64,000 nucleotides of DNA from Gambelia wislizenii (GCA_030847615.1 JAUMIR010000001.1:82509501-82573500); one strand, 5' to 3'; positions 23,239 through 34,861 are shown, counted from the stretch's first letter. The notes: generated by a model from the letters alone, not told the origin. Numbers and translations are program-made.

Positions 23239-24332
23239 TTAAATTTCTGTATTTTGTGCTTGTTCCTCTTTGCCTTCTATTTCTTCTCCTGAATCCTCTT
23301 CTTCTTCATCCTCCTTTTCTGGTTTCGTGTCTAAGACCTCTTCTTCTGTGTGGTCCTCTTCCTCTCCCTCTCTCTCATACACCTCTGATTCCTGTTGTTT
23401 TCTCTCAATTAAATGTTTTTCATTTTCCTTTCTAGTTTCTTCTTCTTCCTGATCTGTTCTTCTGGGATGTTTTTTATGTCATTTTTCCTTTTCAATTTTT
23501 TTACAAAATTCTTCTGCATTTTTTGTCGAATGTTTCCTATATTCCTTTTGTCTATATGTGAACGAAATCCCCTCTAGTTTGTTCCATTTATAATACATTC
23601 CCTCTTTGATAAGTAATTGGGTGATCCTTTTATAGTTTTGTCTCCTTTTCAGAATAGCACTTGGAATATCTTTAAAGATTTTTATTTCTTCTCTTCCTAC
23701 ATTCAACGAATCTCTGAAACTTTGTTGTATTATTTTGTCTCTTATTTTACTTTTGTTGAATTGGATCACAATATCCCTCGGGAATTCCCCCCCCTGGCAA
23801 TCACAATATTTACCTGAAAAATCTTTTCAGTCTCTTCTTCCAAATACTCTTCATCTAATTCTACAAATTTTGCTAATTCCGAAATTACCCTCTCAAATAA
23901 GTTTTCATTTACCTTCTCTGATAAACCCCTTAATTTTAAATATTTCTCTCTATATCGTATTTCTTGATTTAACATATACTCCTCCCCTTTATTTTGCTTC
24001 TCTTGAATCCTTGCCGAGATCTTTTCGGCTTTTTTGGATTTTTTCCTTCAATATTTCTATATCTTTTTTCATTCCTTCCATTTCTTTATTTATTTTATCT
24101 ATTTTTTTTTGCTATTATCTCCGTTTCTTTTTAATAGTCATGTTTAATTTCTTTTCAGATATATTTTAGTTCATTCCTAATTTCTTGTTTGAAGTTCCAA
24201 AGTTCTGTTCTTAATTCTTCCAATATTAGGTTTTGAATTTCTAGTAATTTGGGGGTTTCTTGTGAGCCTCTCCTTGGAAGTGAGTGTTTGTACTTGAAGT
24301 TGCGCCGTTGTTTTCCTAGTACTATATGCCAT
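23239..24332 (-). pseudogene. L1 copy 1 ORF1 (RNA-binding protein), frameshifted
   Basis: ATG at 24332-24330 (MAYSTRKTT) is the likely start. A frameshift near 24240 moves the reading into ILEELRTELWNFKQEI-like coiled coil. The RNA-recognition part follows (QEIRYREKYLKLRGLSEKVN, about 23960-23890), then the C-terminal domain with DIPSAILKRRQNYKRITQLL (about 23670-23600). An acidic tail rich in Glu ends at a TAA at 23239-23241, one base before the ORF2 ATG. ORF1 protein coats L1 RNA as a trimer. Several breaks make this copy inactive. Confidence 0.85.
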
Positions 24333-24594
24333 TTCCTTTTTACTATTTGTTATTGTTATTGTTATATTGTGTAGTTATTATTTTCACTTATTGTTGTTGT
24401 TTATTAATGGCTCCTTTCTAAATTCCCCTGGCTTCTCTCCTAGTACATAGTTTAATCCTTAAATATATAAGTTTTATAACTCAAACTTCCCACTTCAGAC
24501 AATTAATTTCCTTCTCTTGAACCCTTGTATCAGTTCCCCCTTCTAATTTTTTGTAATGAATTGAATGTTTAAATCGTTATCGATGTATGTTGTC

Positions 24595-24745
24595 TGTGTA
24601 TATGTATATATATCTGTATGCAATTTTGTATAAACTTGTATAAACTTCAAAAATATTTATATATTCTCTATATGTAGATACACACATTTATATATATATG
24701 TATATGTATATATGTGTGTGTGTGTGTGTGTGTATTCAGATATAT
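24595..24745. repeat. AT/TG-rich microsatellite region
   Basis: TATATGTATATG-type repeats lead into (TG)n at 24713-24733, inside the presumed 5' UTR of L1 copy 1. Confidence 0.85.
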
Positions 24746-24888
24746 CTCACATATAATTGTATAGTATATTTTTTTTCTTCAAAATAAATTTAACTGACTG
24801 GATCCTAAATCACCAATATATAATCAAGACAGGCTACAATTGATTCTTTATCCAGTCACTTAATAATTAGCTTATTCTTGTATATTCA

Positions 24889-25085
24889 GGACTTTTTCAG
24901 ATGAGTCTTTTACAGCACAAGCAGCCTCGTCGTGTTGCAAGGCTGCTGCACTGCAGGGCGTCCCTTTCAGATGACGCTCTCCACTGCTGGTACTGTTGCA
25001 TTACCGTGGGGACACTGCAGCATTATATTCGGCAGTTTTCTAATCATGAAAGTTGTTCGGCTGAACTTCAGTGGATTTGACAGAC
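24889..25085. mobile_element. Palindromic MITE family, copy 2, left half only
   Basis: It begins GGACTTTTTCAGATGAGTC and continues CAAGCAGCCTCGTC and AAGGCTGCTGCACTGCAGGG, matching the left arms of copies 1 and 3, then ATTATATTCGGCAGTTTTCT. The complementary right arm is missing, so the right limit is approximate. It lies directly upstream of copy 3 (25195). Confidence 0.6.
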
Positions 25086-25194
25086 AATTATATGGCGTGT
25101 CATAGTCAGTTATGTCACTTATGCTCTGTCATGTCTTTGAGCTGCTTCCTTTTACTAGCATCAGGCAGAGTCAAGACCTAATGTGATTCTCAAA

Positions 25195-25527
25195 GGACTT
25201 TTTTGGACAGCGATTTGTAATGCAAGCAGCCTTATCCCCATTGTGAGGCTGCTGCATGGCAGGGGGGGCATTTCGGATGATGCTGTCCCCCTGCCGATAC
25301 TGTTCCAGAAGAGCTGGGAGGCTGCAGCGCCATATTTGGTGATTTCCTAATCACGGTCAACTTCCGTGATTAGGAAATTGCCAAATATGGTGCTGCAGCC
25401 TCCCAGCTCTTCTGGAACAGTATTGGCAGGGGGACGGCATCCTCCAAAACACACACACCCTGCCGTGCAGCAGCCTTGCAACGGGAACAAGGCTGCTTGA
25501 GTTACAAATCGCCATCCGAAAAAGTCC
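25195..25527. mobile_element. Palindromic MITE family, copy 3, complete
   Basis: Ends GGACTTTTTTGGACAGCGAT and ATCCGAAAAAGTCC are flanked by AAA (25192-25194 and 25528-25530). The two arms of about 160 bp are near-perfect reverse complements, meeting around CACGGTCAACTTCCGTG at 25356-25372. It contains a CCATATTTGG core in each arm. A 67-codon minus-strand frame here is incidental. No transposase is present. Confidence 0.85.
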
Positions 25528-25530
25528 AAA

Positions 25531-26640
25531 GTCTGATAGCTAAAGAACACAATTTCTTGGTTTTACTGCTGCTGCTACACCTCACTCATCCTGGCTGGAT
25601 GCATATCTAGAGGCACAGATGTCCAGAGCATAGTCTCACACAGGGAGACAAAAAGAGATTCTCTGTCTCTGAGGGCAAATTTCTTCTTGCGGGAGTGTGA
25701 TTGGATCACTCACTCACTCAATCCCAATATGGAAAGATAGCAGAATCACTGGAAGGAAGCAGCCCAGAGTCTCACTTTTAACTAACTCATTAATTTACTT
25801 ATAGGGGCACACCAGTGCTTACTGCAAGCAGGAATGTGAACATCTCTGTCTCACTAGCTTCCTTTTCTTGTTTCATATCAAGTTGTGAGACTGTGTTTCT
25901 TCTTTCCTCACTGAAGTGTGTATACATTTTGTTCATTTTTTCCTAGTGTCTTTATTTACACATTTTACTTAAAGTATGCATTTTTCCTCATTGACTAAAG
26001 AATGTTTGTGCATACTTTGTTCAACTATGTGCATTTTTAGATGCTTGGATTTTAAAATGTGTGGATTTTGTGTGTGTGTGTGTGTGTGTGTGTTAATTTG
26101 TAACACCCCATAAACCTCTTAAGTGTGTGAATTATCAAGGTTAGGATATTGTTTCGCACAAGTCTTGGAACATCCAAAAAGGTAATTCATTTATGACTAT
26201 CATATTGCTCAACAATTTCCCACCCTGACTCACTTTGGACCAAAATTGGCCAGTTGTTAAGTAGGATCTAGAAGATTTGGGACATGTTCTTTCAAGCAAA
26301 CTGCGTAAGAAGATACACAATCACAAGCTCAAAGAGACAGACAGACTGTCAGGATTGGTCCTGGATGTGACCTTCCTGCCAAATTCTGTTCTGCTGTGTA
26401 AGCTTGTTGCTAATTCTATTTTCATTCTTTCTGTTTTGCTAATGAACATGTAGTCTGACTGTGAAAGGGAGTATTTGCTGTGTGTCTGGAGTGGTTTGAT
26501 AAGCTCCCTGCACCTAGGCTCAACTCTGAGAAAAAGAAGCTGAGCTGTGGTATGGTGGGAAATGGGAGTGGGGATAATGGATAGCCAATGACTGTATAGC
26601 TTGCCAGATTTGTATAGCCTGTCAGATTTTGTAGATTAGA
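25531..26640. other. Unassigned intergenic stretch with a (TG)n run
   Basis: (GT)n lies at 26068-26092. No coding or repeat homology was recognised elsewhere. A left end for the element fragment that follows was not found. Confidence 0.4.
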
Positions 26641-26938
26641 AAATGATTTTAGTAAAAAGTGTGTCACTTACCTGGATGTCACGATCTTACGTGGAAGTGT
26701 TAGCGCCGGACCAGCCATTGACAGGGCAAGTACAAGGGGGAAAATGCGAAGTTTCACATGCTGGCAATGCTGGCAAAAAAGCACCATGGGGGATCAATTG
26801 ATGGCTTCAGCTTTCAATTAAAAAGTACAGGTTTTGTGGGGACATAACCATGAAAGGATGATGTTGTCTGATATGCGTGCCTTTTCAGAGTTATGTAGCA
26901 TCGTTATAATGCTGTATTTTGTTCATTTGATAAAATCC
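26641..26938. mobile_element. Right part of a long palindromic-family relative
   Basis: The stretch GTGTGTCACTTACCTGGATG, ATTGACAGGG, ATGCTGGCAATGCTGGC and CACCATGG is homologous to the same region of the elements at 44317-44953 and 50162-50744. It ends TTTGATAAAATCC, matching the 50744 terminus (CTGATAAATCC). The left end is unresolved, so this is a truncated or rearranged copy. Confidence 0.6.
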
Positions 26939-26940
26939 AC

Positions 26941-26975
26941 AGAGAGAGAGAGAGAGTTAATAGACAGATATTGTA

Positions 26976-27020
<45 letters not shown>
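26941..27020. repeat. Compound microsatellite (AG)n, (TC)n, (CA)n
   Basis: (GA)n at 26941-26957, (TC)n at 26978-27002 and (AC)n at 27003-27019, in succession, sit at the edge of a SINE tail. The frames over it are artefacts. Confidence 0.95.
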
Positions 27021-27026
27021 TGGACT

Positions 27027-27258
27027 GTTGTTACAATATGTGCCTTCAAGCTGACTCTGACTTTTGACAACCCTGTCAAAGGATTTTCTTGGCAAGTTGT
27101 ATTCAGAGGAGGTTTGGCATTGCCTTTCTCTTAGGCTGAAGGAGTATTACTTAACCAAGGTCACTCAGTGGGGTTGCATGGCTAAGAGGGAATTTGAATC
27201 CTGGTCTCCTAGAGACCTAAACCAACACTGAGACAACTATACCATGATGGCTCCACAC
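27027..27258 (-). mobile_element. tRNA-derived SINE, copy d
   Basis: The minus strand reads from the tRNA-like head (AGGAGACCAGGATTCAAATT with B-box) through CCTAAGAGAAAGGCAATGCC and TTGCCAAGAAAATCC to a GGCACATATTGTAAC end. It is the same family as 16490-16722. Confidence 0.8.
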
Positions 27259-28586
27259 AACAGGTATAGAGTCAGATTCATACATATACATACAGTTTTC
27301 AACTACAGTTGCCAGTGGTTGCCATCTGTCATATTACTGAATTTCCCTCATTTTGCACCTTTTGGGAGAGATTGTAGCTAAGATGTGTGTTGCGTGTTGG
27401 AAAGAATTCTACACCACTATGGGGAATCAGAAGAGAAACACTGGGTCCAACTGATATAGGATCAAAGAGCATACATTTCTTCCACTTCAGGATCCTGCTT
27501 TTGCTATTGCCTTTTTCTTGCAAACAGAAAATCTGGAAACAAGCACAACTGTAAGACCAAAATGATTCCCCAGAGCATGAAGTCAGCTGTGCTGTGGAGT
27601 CTGCCAACTACTACGTCTGCTAACCTCAGTAGGATTCTGCTGAGAGCCCAGATCACTTGACAGATGCTAGCTTTACTTTAAATGAAAGTGACTGTTGACT
27701 AGCACATTGCTGCATTACATAAGGCCACTTTTGTAACATGTATAGCAAGCAGTTTGAAAAAGAAAAGAAAAAAGAATAAAATATTTAAGTAGTTAAGGTC
27801 CCTTTGTAAAACACACACACACAAAAGGAACAATGGTGAAGTGGCATGTTCTGAAGTGGAGGAATCCGTCATGACAGTTCCCATACCCATGCCCTCAAAG
27901 AGAATTAATAGTCATGCAACCAAGGAAGTGAGGGATTGCTTTTGCATGGTTTTTACATAAAGGCACAGGCACTGTCATTGAAATATTCAACAGGGATCCC
28001 AAGCAACAAATCACTAAGAATGAATAAGCCACAATTATGTTTATGGGACAAGACTGAAAGCCTATGCATGATTACCTGAACAACTTATGTGAAGGATCTA
28101 TGACAAAAGTCATCCAACAGATCTTCTATAAGTACAACTAAGTAATGGAGGAATACACGTTGTGCCAGCCCAATGCAACACCCCTTGGGAAAACTAGATT
28201 TCTCAGGTCTGCTTCTGGTTTGCAAGCTGGTTTGCTGTCTTACCGCACATGGAATACCAGGAAGTTAAATGAGCATGTGGGAAGGATTGGTCAAGGCTGG
28301 GGTGAGTAGATAAAAAGGCAAGGATTGTGCATGTGTATGCTTTAAAAAGTTAAAACAGAAAAATGCCACCCATGATTTTTCTATCACTTCTGTTTTGAGC
28401 TTTAAAGAGAAGGCAAGAACTGTATGAATTTGTGAAAACCTCATTTCTCATCCCTTCCTCCCAAACCATGCCCCTTATTTTCCCTTCTTCCTCCCTTATG
28501 ATCTCATTCTTCATCCACCTCCTTCTTTCATTTACTAATTCCAATGTGAATTCCAACAAATGTCTAAGGGTTAGCAGCCTCTATAC
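27259..28586. other. Unassigned intergenic stretch
   Basis: A short (CA)n lies at 27811-27821. No recognisable gene or repeat family was found. Confidence 0.4.
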
Positions 28587-28589
28587 TAT

Positions 28590-28920
28590 GGAGATTTTCA
28601 GACAGGCAAAAATCGCCCCTTGCTGCGCGAGCAGCCTCCCGAAACTGCTGCGCGGCAAGGGTCTTTTTCGGACGACGCTGTGCCTCTAGCGAAGCCGTCC
28701 GTGTCACTTCCGTGAAGCTTCGGACGGCTCCGCGCCATATTTCAAGCACGGAAGCTGCCCGTGATTGAAATATGGCGCGGAGCCGTCCCAAGCTTCACGG
28801 AAGTGACACGGACGGCTTCGCTAGAGGCACAGCGTCGTCCGAAAAAGACCCTTGCCGCGCAGCAGTTTCGGGAGGCTGCTCGCGCGGCAAGGGGCGATTT
28901 TTGCCTGTCTGAAAATCTCC
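28590..28920. mobile_element. Palindromic MITE family, copy 4, CpG-rich
   Basis: A 331-bp near-perfect palindrome has ends GGAGATTTTCAGACAGGC and GCCTGTCTGAAAATCTCC, flanked by TAT (28587-28589 and 28921-28923). The arms of about 155 bp meet around 28745-28765. Each arm also contains an internal GTCTTTTTCGGACGACGC block, identical in style to the ends of copy 1, so the termini appear nested. CpG dinucleotides are abundant compared with the flanks. Short frames on both strands here are artefacts of symmetry. Confidence 0.85.
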
Positions 28921-28923
28921 TAT

Positions 28924-29985
28924 GAGTGGGAAAATGTGGGCCCCCAGGATCCCATTTTGTTGTCTTCAAAACATCCCAGGTCTCCCCAAATTCACAGAGC
29001 TCCCATTTGTTTCATTAGCAATTTTTTCACCCACAGGTGGCAAAATGCAGCACTTTTGCTCCAACAAACCCAAAACTAGTTTCTCTTTCTCCAAAACTAA
29101 AATACAGGGAGGAAAATGCCAGAACAAAACTAGGAGTAAGATTATGTCATTTCCACTTATTTCAGAAGCAAAACTGTAGACTTGTGAGGACAAGCATGGG
29201 AGGGAACAGGTCCTGCCCCATTTTCAGTTGTCAGCTCCTGCTCTCTGTTTTCTTCAATGCAGAATACAGTGTGATTAATATCAGAAGTGTAGTTATTGGA
29301 GGAGGGAGCAGGGAATAACCCAAAATAAGAATTCTTCCTCCCAACAAAATTTTACTTCAGTCCTAACATTTCTAGCATTGTAATTAACTTAAAACTTCAG
29401 TTGAGCATTCAGAAATATAGTTGATGCATCTCAAGAAAAGGGGCAGGCAAAGAACCAAGGGAAAGTGAACACAAGAAATATGAGTTCTACCTATAAATGA
29501 TTTTCAGTGCCTCATTCTATGCAATGCAAGACATTTAAGGAATTAAGGAAAGTTTCATTTGGGGTAAGAATTTTTGCATGTAAGAGACAATGCCCAAATC
29601 CTTCTCTTTAACTCTTATCATTGGACCACTCAGATGCAAAGAAGAAACCCCCTTCCAAGCTGCCCTTGCAATACAATTGGACAAGTCTTGCTATTTTAAA
29701 ATCATTTAACCTTGGAATAACTAAACTCTCATACTCTAATAATGAACTAATATCAGCAAAGATTCCTGTAGCAATTTGCACTTCTTAAAACACCTGATGG
29801 TTAAATTAATAATTAAACACATTTGTGTATGATTTATTCCCTGGATGTATAGTATTTTAAAGCCATATTTAGAACTACTGGACTGTATTTCCAGCTTTTA
29901 ATTGCACTGAATCCTTCTTAAGTTGCTTTGTGGGGGGAAATCCTTCTTTGGAGGAAAAAAAACCCACCATAATATTTTCTTAGTT
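28924..29985. other. Unassigned intergenic stretch
   Basis: Overlapping frames at 28922-29318 on both strands lack any recognised domain. No repeat family is identified. Confidence 0.4.
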
Positions 29986-29989
29986 ATTT

Positions 29990-30180
29990 GTTCTGTACAT
30001 TTTTATCCCACCTTTCCTCAATGATCTCAACATGGCATGCAAGGTTGCCCTGCCCAGTTCATTCTCATAACAGCCCTGTAAGGTACATCAATCTAAGTGA
30101 TAGTAAAAGATACCAAGGCCACCCACTGAGTTTCATGGTTTTATGCAAACTTGAACCTGAATCTCACAAGTCTCAGAAAA
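29990..30180 (-). mobile_element. Diverged tRNA-derived SINE, copy e
   Basis: The plus strand shows TTTTATCCCACCTTTCCTCA, CATAACAGCCCTGTAAGGTA and CCAAGGCCACCCACTGAGTT followed by TCATGG. This is the usual reverse-strand order of an old reptile SINE (CACAACAACCCTGTGAGG and GGTCACCCAGTGAG types). Assignment is by pattern only. Confidence 0.55.
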
Positions 30181-30266
30181 CATTCCAAATAATTATTTGA
30201 CATCAAAAATGCATTTCAAAATCAAATTCTTATTTATCTTTTTATGATTTAATGAATCTGGCTTGT

Positions 30267-30286
30267 AGTGTTTCCCCCCTTTTTTT
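30267..30286 (-). repeat. Target-site duplication, 3' side of L1 copy 2
   Basis: AGTGTTTCCCCCC followed by seven T. It pairs with 36342-36358, differing only in homopolymer lengths. Confidence 0.8.
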
Positions 30287-30654
30287 AAAAAAACTTTTTA
30301 TTATACCAGAACAAAACTGTACACTTACACTGTCATTTGTATTACACGTAATGTTGTCACGTGGTGTTACCCATGATGATTTACAAAATATTTCAAATAT
30401 TAAAACCTGACTTCCTTTGTACAAATAACTTGAAGCATTTGTTTGCTTGTGACTTTCCCAGTCTTCTTCTCTATTCCTTAAAAACCGCCATTTTTCCCTT
30501 ATAGTATTCCTTAAAATGATTCTTACTATTTTAGTCTCATCCTTGTACTCTTCTTAACATACTTTTATTACCAAATTCTTCCCTTTATTATTATTATTAT
30601 AACCTTATATCTCAATATCTCTATCCATGTTCCATCTTAATCTACAATAGTGAA

Positions 30655-33600
30655 TGACTGGTGTCCATTCTACTTCAGTTTTTGTTACCACCTCTTGGTT
30701 TATTATTTGAGATAATCTATCATTTTCCATCATTATTAATATCTTGTTTAACCAATCTTCTATCAACGGTTCTTCTTTATTTTTCTATTTTGCTGCTATA
30801 ACCATACGTGCAGCAGTGCATAAATACAGTAATATTCTCCAGTATCTTCTCTCTACTCTTTTTGATAAAATTGAAGTAATGTTGAGAAGATACATTTTGG
30901 GGTTCAACTCAAATTCAATATCAAATATTCTTTGAGTTATCTTATGCACTTAACAGCAATGCTCTCCTAATTATATGATTATTAAAGTCTTTATGTATTA
31001 TCGCCTTGTTGTACCCCATGTAAGCATGCCATCCTAATCTCAGTCCTGCTCCTTCAAGAATTAGTAGTTTGGGGTCATCTAATTTGATCCATTCACTTGC
31101 CCACACCAAGGAGCACACCCTGTGGTACATTTGGAAGTCTGGCATGTCGAGCCCTCCCCTTTCAGATCTTTCTATTAATGTCGGCCACTTTATCCTCGCT
31201 CTCCTGCCATTCCATATGAATTCACTTAGATCTTTCTTCCATTTTTTGAACAGCTTATCATTTGATATTATTGCCAATGTTTGGAATAAAAACATCATTT
31301 TTGGGAGGACTGACATTTTGATCGCTGCGACTTTCCCCAACAATGACAGATTTAATTTAGACCAAATCTTTAGACTTTCTTTAATCGCCTTCCATGTCCT
31401 TTCATAATTGTTGTCATATAGGTCCAAATTTCTATTTGATATCCACACTCCTAGATACTTCACTTTCTGTTCTAATTTACAATTGGATCTTTCTCTTAAT
31501 AGTTCCTGTTCTTTTTTGATAAGTTCTTAGTAAGAATTATCGTTTTTTCCTTATTCATCTTGAACCCAGCATAAATTCCGAATTCCTCAATTGTTTCTAC
31601 TAAATGTAACACATTGTTGATGGGGTCTTCCAAGATAAATGCTATGTCATCTGCATAAGCCCTGACCTTATATTCTTGATTTTTAATTTTTAACCCTTGT
31701 ATCTTTTTCTCTCCTCTAATCTTATTTAGTAGAATTTCCAAAACCGTTATGAAAAGTAACGGGGACAACGGACAACCTTGTCTTGTTCCCTTTTGAATTC
31801 GAATCTCCTGAGATCTCTCTCCATTTACAATTATTGAAGCTTTTTGTTCTTTGTATATTTTATCCACATTAGCTGTAATAAACTGACCAAATCCTAACTC
31901 TTCTATAGTTTTAATCAAGCATTGCCAATTGACATTGTCAAATGCTTTTTCTGCATCCGCGAACATTATTGCTGCTGTCCGTTCATTTTTTTCCCCAAAA
32001 ATTCCAATGAATCAATTATATATCTAACATTAGTTGTTAATAGTCTCCCTGGGAGAAAGCCGCATTGATCTGAGTGTATTATGTCTTTTATCACCACCTT
32101 TATTCTAGTTGCCAACATGCTCGCGAAAATCTTATAGTCCACATTAAGTAAGGAGATTGGACGGTAGTTCTTAACATCAGATCTCTCTTTACCTTCCTTC
32201 CAAATCAGTGTGATATTTGCCATTTTCCATGTGTCTGGCATTCCTTCTATATGTATCTGATTAATAACCTCTAAAAGTTGCTCTGATATTTCTTTTTCAA
32301 AGACTTTGTAAAAGGTATCTGTAAATCCATCCGGACCCGGAGCCTTCCCACTTTTTAATTCTTGAATTGCCTTTACCAGCTCTTCCAACACGAAAGGTTC
32401 CAATATTTTCAACCTTAAATCCTCCGGGACCTACGTGAATTTATTCTCTTTTATATATGTATTCATCTTAACTTCCCAGCTTTCTTCCTGTGTTACTTCT
32501 TTATACAACAAAGAGTAATAGTCAACAAAGGCCTTTTTAATGTCTTCTTGAAGTATCACGGATTCCCCGTTCTTCTTAATTTCAGTTATCGTCCTCTTTT
32601 CCTTTTCTTCTTTCAATCTATACGACAGCCATCTCCCGGTCTTATTAGCCTGTTCGAAAGCCCTCTGCTTTATTTTTTTCAACTTCCATCCAATCTCCTC
32701 CCCCATCTCCTTGTTCATCGTTCTTTTTATCAGCTCAATTTCTTTAATTAATATTTTGTCTTGCAGTTTTTCTCTCAGCTTTTTCTCTTTTTCTTTTAAT
32801 TTATGTAAGGTTTCTTGATTTCTATCTCTCTTTGCCTTCGCCTTCTCTGCTCCCCTCTGTAAGAACCAGCCTCTAATAGTCGCTTTAAAGGCATCCCATA
32901 CTATCTTCATTTGCATACCTTCTTTATTTTCTTTAAAAAATTGTGTCGTTTCTCTCTTGATTTTTGTAACTAACTCATCTTCTTTCAATAAATCTTCCCT
33001 TAACCTCCACGTGTAGTCCTTTTTTAACATAGTCATTTTGAATTTTATAGGGTTGTGGTCAGATATAATTTTGGGTATTATTTCCATCTCACTTATTATT
33101 GGGAGCAAGGTCTTTGTTATCCAGAACATATCAATCCTGGACATTGTCCTGTGTGTTTCTGAGAGAAATGTATATCCCTTCTCGTTACCATATTTAGATG
33201 TCCATAGATCCGCTAAATGAAACTCCTCCATCAAATAAAAATATATCTTCGGCAATCTGCCTTGACTCTCTCTATTCCCTCCGGATCTATCCCTTTTGCC
33301 ATTCAATATGCCATTAAAGTCTCCTAGAAGTATCATTAGCCCTTTTTTTAAGCTTTGTCAATTCCATGTGCAGCTCCTTATAAAATTTTTCTCTTTTTTG
33401 CTAAAGGACCATAAATTGCTACTACATACACCTTTTGATTTGGGAGATTTATTTCTAAGCCAACCAGATGACCTTCATTGTCATTCATTACCTGTTTTGC
33501 TTCGTACTTTTTGTTTACGTAAACCACCACCCCTTTTTTCTTTTTTTCGATAAGGAAGCAAATTCTCGATCTAATTTACTGTTTTTCAGAAACTTGCTCT

Positions 33601-33733
33601 CCTTTTGTCGGACTCTAATCTCTTGAAGGCAAGTTATATCCGCTTTATTCTTTTCCAAAAAATGATATACCTTCCTTCTTTTAATCAACGTATTGAGACC
33701 TTTCACATTCCATGATGTAACGTTAAATGCCAT
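30655..33733 (-). pseudogene. L1 copy 2 ORF2 (endonuclease-reverse transcriptase), broken
   Basis: The endonuclease starts MAFNVTSWNVKGLN with CLQEIR (33733-33600), LLGDFNGIL (33330) and catalytic SDHNPIKFKM (33060). A long linker frame (32431-33336) precedes the reverse transcriptase, which has GKAPGPDGFTDTFYKVF (32350), NYRPISLLNVDYKI (32150), DAEKAFDNVNW (31950), GTRQGCPLSPLLF (31780) and an intact YADD (31660). After NNHIIRRALL at 30970 the frame jumps to the extreme C-terminus (a YLLNI-like stretch at about 30890, later VIAAK at about 30795), so a deletion has removed the cysteine-rich knuckle region. Lesions seen: homopolymer frameshifts at about 33520-33350, one in-frame TAG at 32431-32433, and frameshifts at about 31966 and 31496. 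No activity is expected. Confidence 0.92.
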
Positions 33734-33736
33734 TCT

Positions 33737-34777
33737 TTAAATATCTTCCTCTTCCTCCTCCTCACCTCCGACCGCTTTACCCTTCCTCCTGTCTTCATCT
33801 TCTTCTTCGTCCTTCTCTGACCCCTCGCTTGACATCTCTTGTGCCCCAAATTTTCCATTACTCTCCTTTTCCTCGTCAGGGTCTTCTTGCTGCCTAGTAC
33901 TGCCTATTTGTTTAGTGTCCTCTCGTCTGGTTTTCCTTCTCCTCTTATCCCTCTCTTCTTCATCCAATCTTCCCATCATTTCTTTCACTTTGTCAGGCAA
34001 ATTTATCCTATACCGTCTCTGCTTATACTTGAATGAGAGTCCCTCTATTCGGTCCCATCTAAAGTTGATCCCCATACGCGTTAATCTTTGTGAGAGTTGC
34101 TTATAATTTTGTCGTTTCCTGAGGATCTCGCTTGGGATGTCCTTATATATCTGAATTTCTTGTCCTTCAATCTTTATTTTACTTGCATAGTTCGCTTGAA
34201 TTAGTTTATCCCTATATTTGGTACTTATGAAAGAGATTACAATGTCTCTTGGCAAATTCCGTTCTTTCACAATCGGCGAGCTTACTCGGAACATCTTATC
34301 AATCTCTTTCTCTAAAATTCCTTCTGGTTCCTCAACATATCTCGCAATCTCTGGTATCAATCTCTCTTGTAGGTTCTCATACCTCATCTCTGACAGTTGT
34401 CTCAATTTCACACATTTCTCCCTGTATCTTATCTCCTGGGCAAGATTAGTCTGCTTTTCCTTATCCAACTCCTTAACCAAATTTCCTGTCTGATCTTCTA
34501 GCTGCGTTGTTCTATTTTTCACATTGTCCACCTCTCCTTTAATTTCTTTCAAACTTGTAGTCATCTTATCCAGCCTCTTTTCTATTTTATCAAAATCACT
34601 CCTGATACCTTTCTTCAGATTATGTAATTCTTCCTTTATTTCCCTTTTAAAGGATTTCAGTTCCTCCAGGATCTGCGCATTAATATCCACTTGTTTAGGC
34701 GACATCTCTGCCGAGACTCTCTTTACTACTGATATTTGAGAGGTTGTATATGCCCTTAGCCTCAAACCCGAGGCCAT
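33737..34777 (-). CDS. L1 copy 2 ORF1 protein, intact reading frame
   Basis: The frame is uninterrupted. The first ATG is at 34777 (MASGLRLRAYTT), giving 346 residues; the longer frame upstream begins only with GTG. The family role is to bind L1 RNA as a trimer and act as a nucleic-acid chaperone in the ribonucleoprotein. Visible parts: heptad-rich coiled coil (about residues 30-115, ILEELKSFKREIKEELHNL onward), RRM-like domain (about 118-200, QEIRYREKCVKLRQLSE, RDIVISFISTKYRDKLIQ), a C-terminal domain (about 205-270, DIPSEILRKRQNYKQLSQRL), and an unusually long charged tail ending in Glu runs. The stop TAA (33737-33739) is followed after one codon by the ORF2 ATG in the same frame. This is the only convincing intact protein frame in the window. 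Confidence 0.88.
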   Translation of the reverse strand: MASGLRLRAYTTSQISVVKRVSAEMSPKQVDINAQILEELKSFKREIKEELHNLKKGIRSDFDKIEKRLDKMTTSLKEIKGEVDNVKNRTTQLEDQTGNLVKELDKEKQTNLAQEIRYREKCVKLRQLSEMRYENLQERLIPEIARYVEEPEGILEKEIDKMFRVSSPIVKERNLPRDIVISFISTKYRDKLIQANYASKIKIEGQEIQIYKDIPSEILRKRQNYKQLSQRLTRMGINFRWDRIEGLSFKYKQRRYRINLPDKVKEMMGRLDEEERDKRRRKTRREDTKQIGSTRQQEDPDEEKESNGKFGAQEMSSEGSEKDEEEDEDRRKGKAVGGEEEEEEDI

Positions 34778-34861
34778 CCGTGGAGGGGGCACAGATTATA
34801 AGATCATCTGGGAAAAATTGACCACCCTTCTGCTAATTTGAAATTCAGTTTTTAAATCCCT

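Larger units (their letters stand above)
19113..24888 (-). mobile_element. L1 retrotransposon copy 1, nearly full length, decayed
   Basis: The element runs right to left: a 5' UTR (about 24888-24333), ORF1, ORF2 and a 3' UTR ending in an AATAAA signal (about 19135) and a short A-tail (T-run at 19113-19122). The parts are annotated separately. Its 5' border is obscured by a palindromic MITE at 24889, and I found no convincing target duplication. Multiple frameshifts mark it as older than copy 2. About 5.8 kb remain, close to full length for vertebrate L1. Confidence 0.85.

Noticed and set aside
23735..24169. Plus-strand hydrophobic frame of 144 codons
   Set aside because: It is the antisense of L1 copy 1 ORF1; the Leu/Ile/Ser bias comes from A-rich sense codons.
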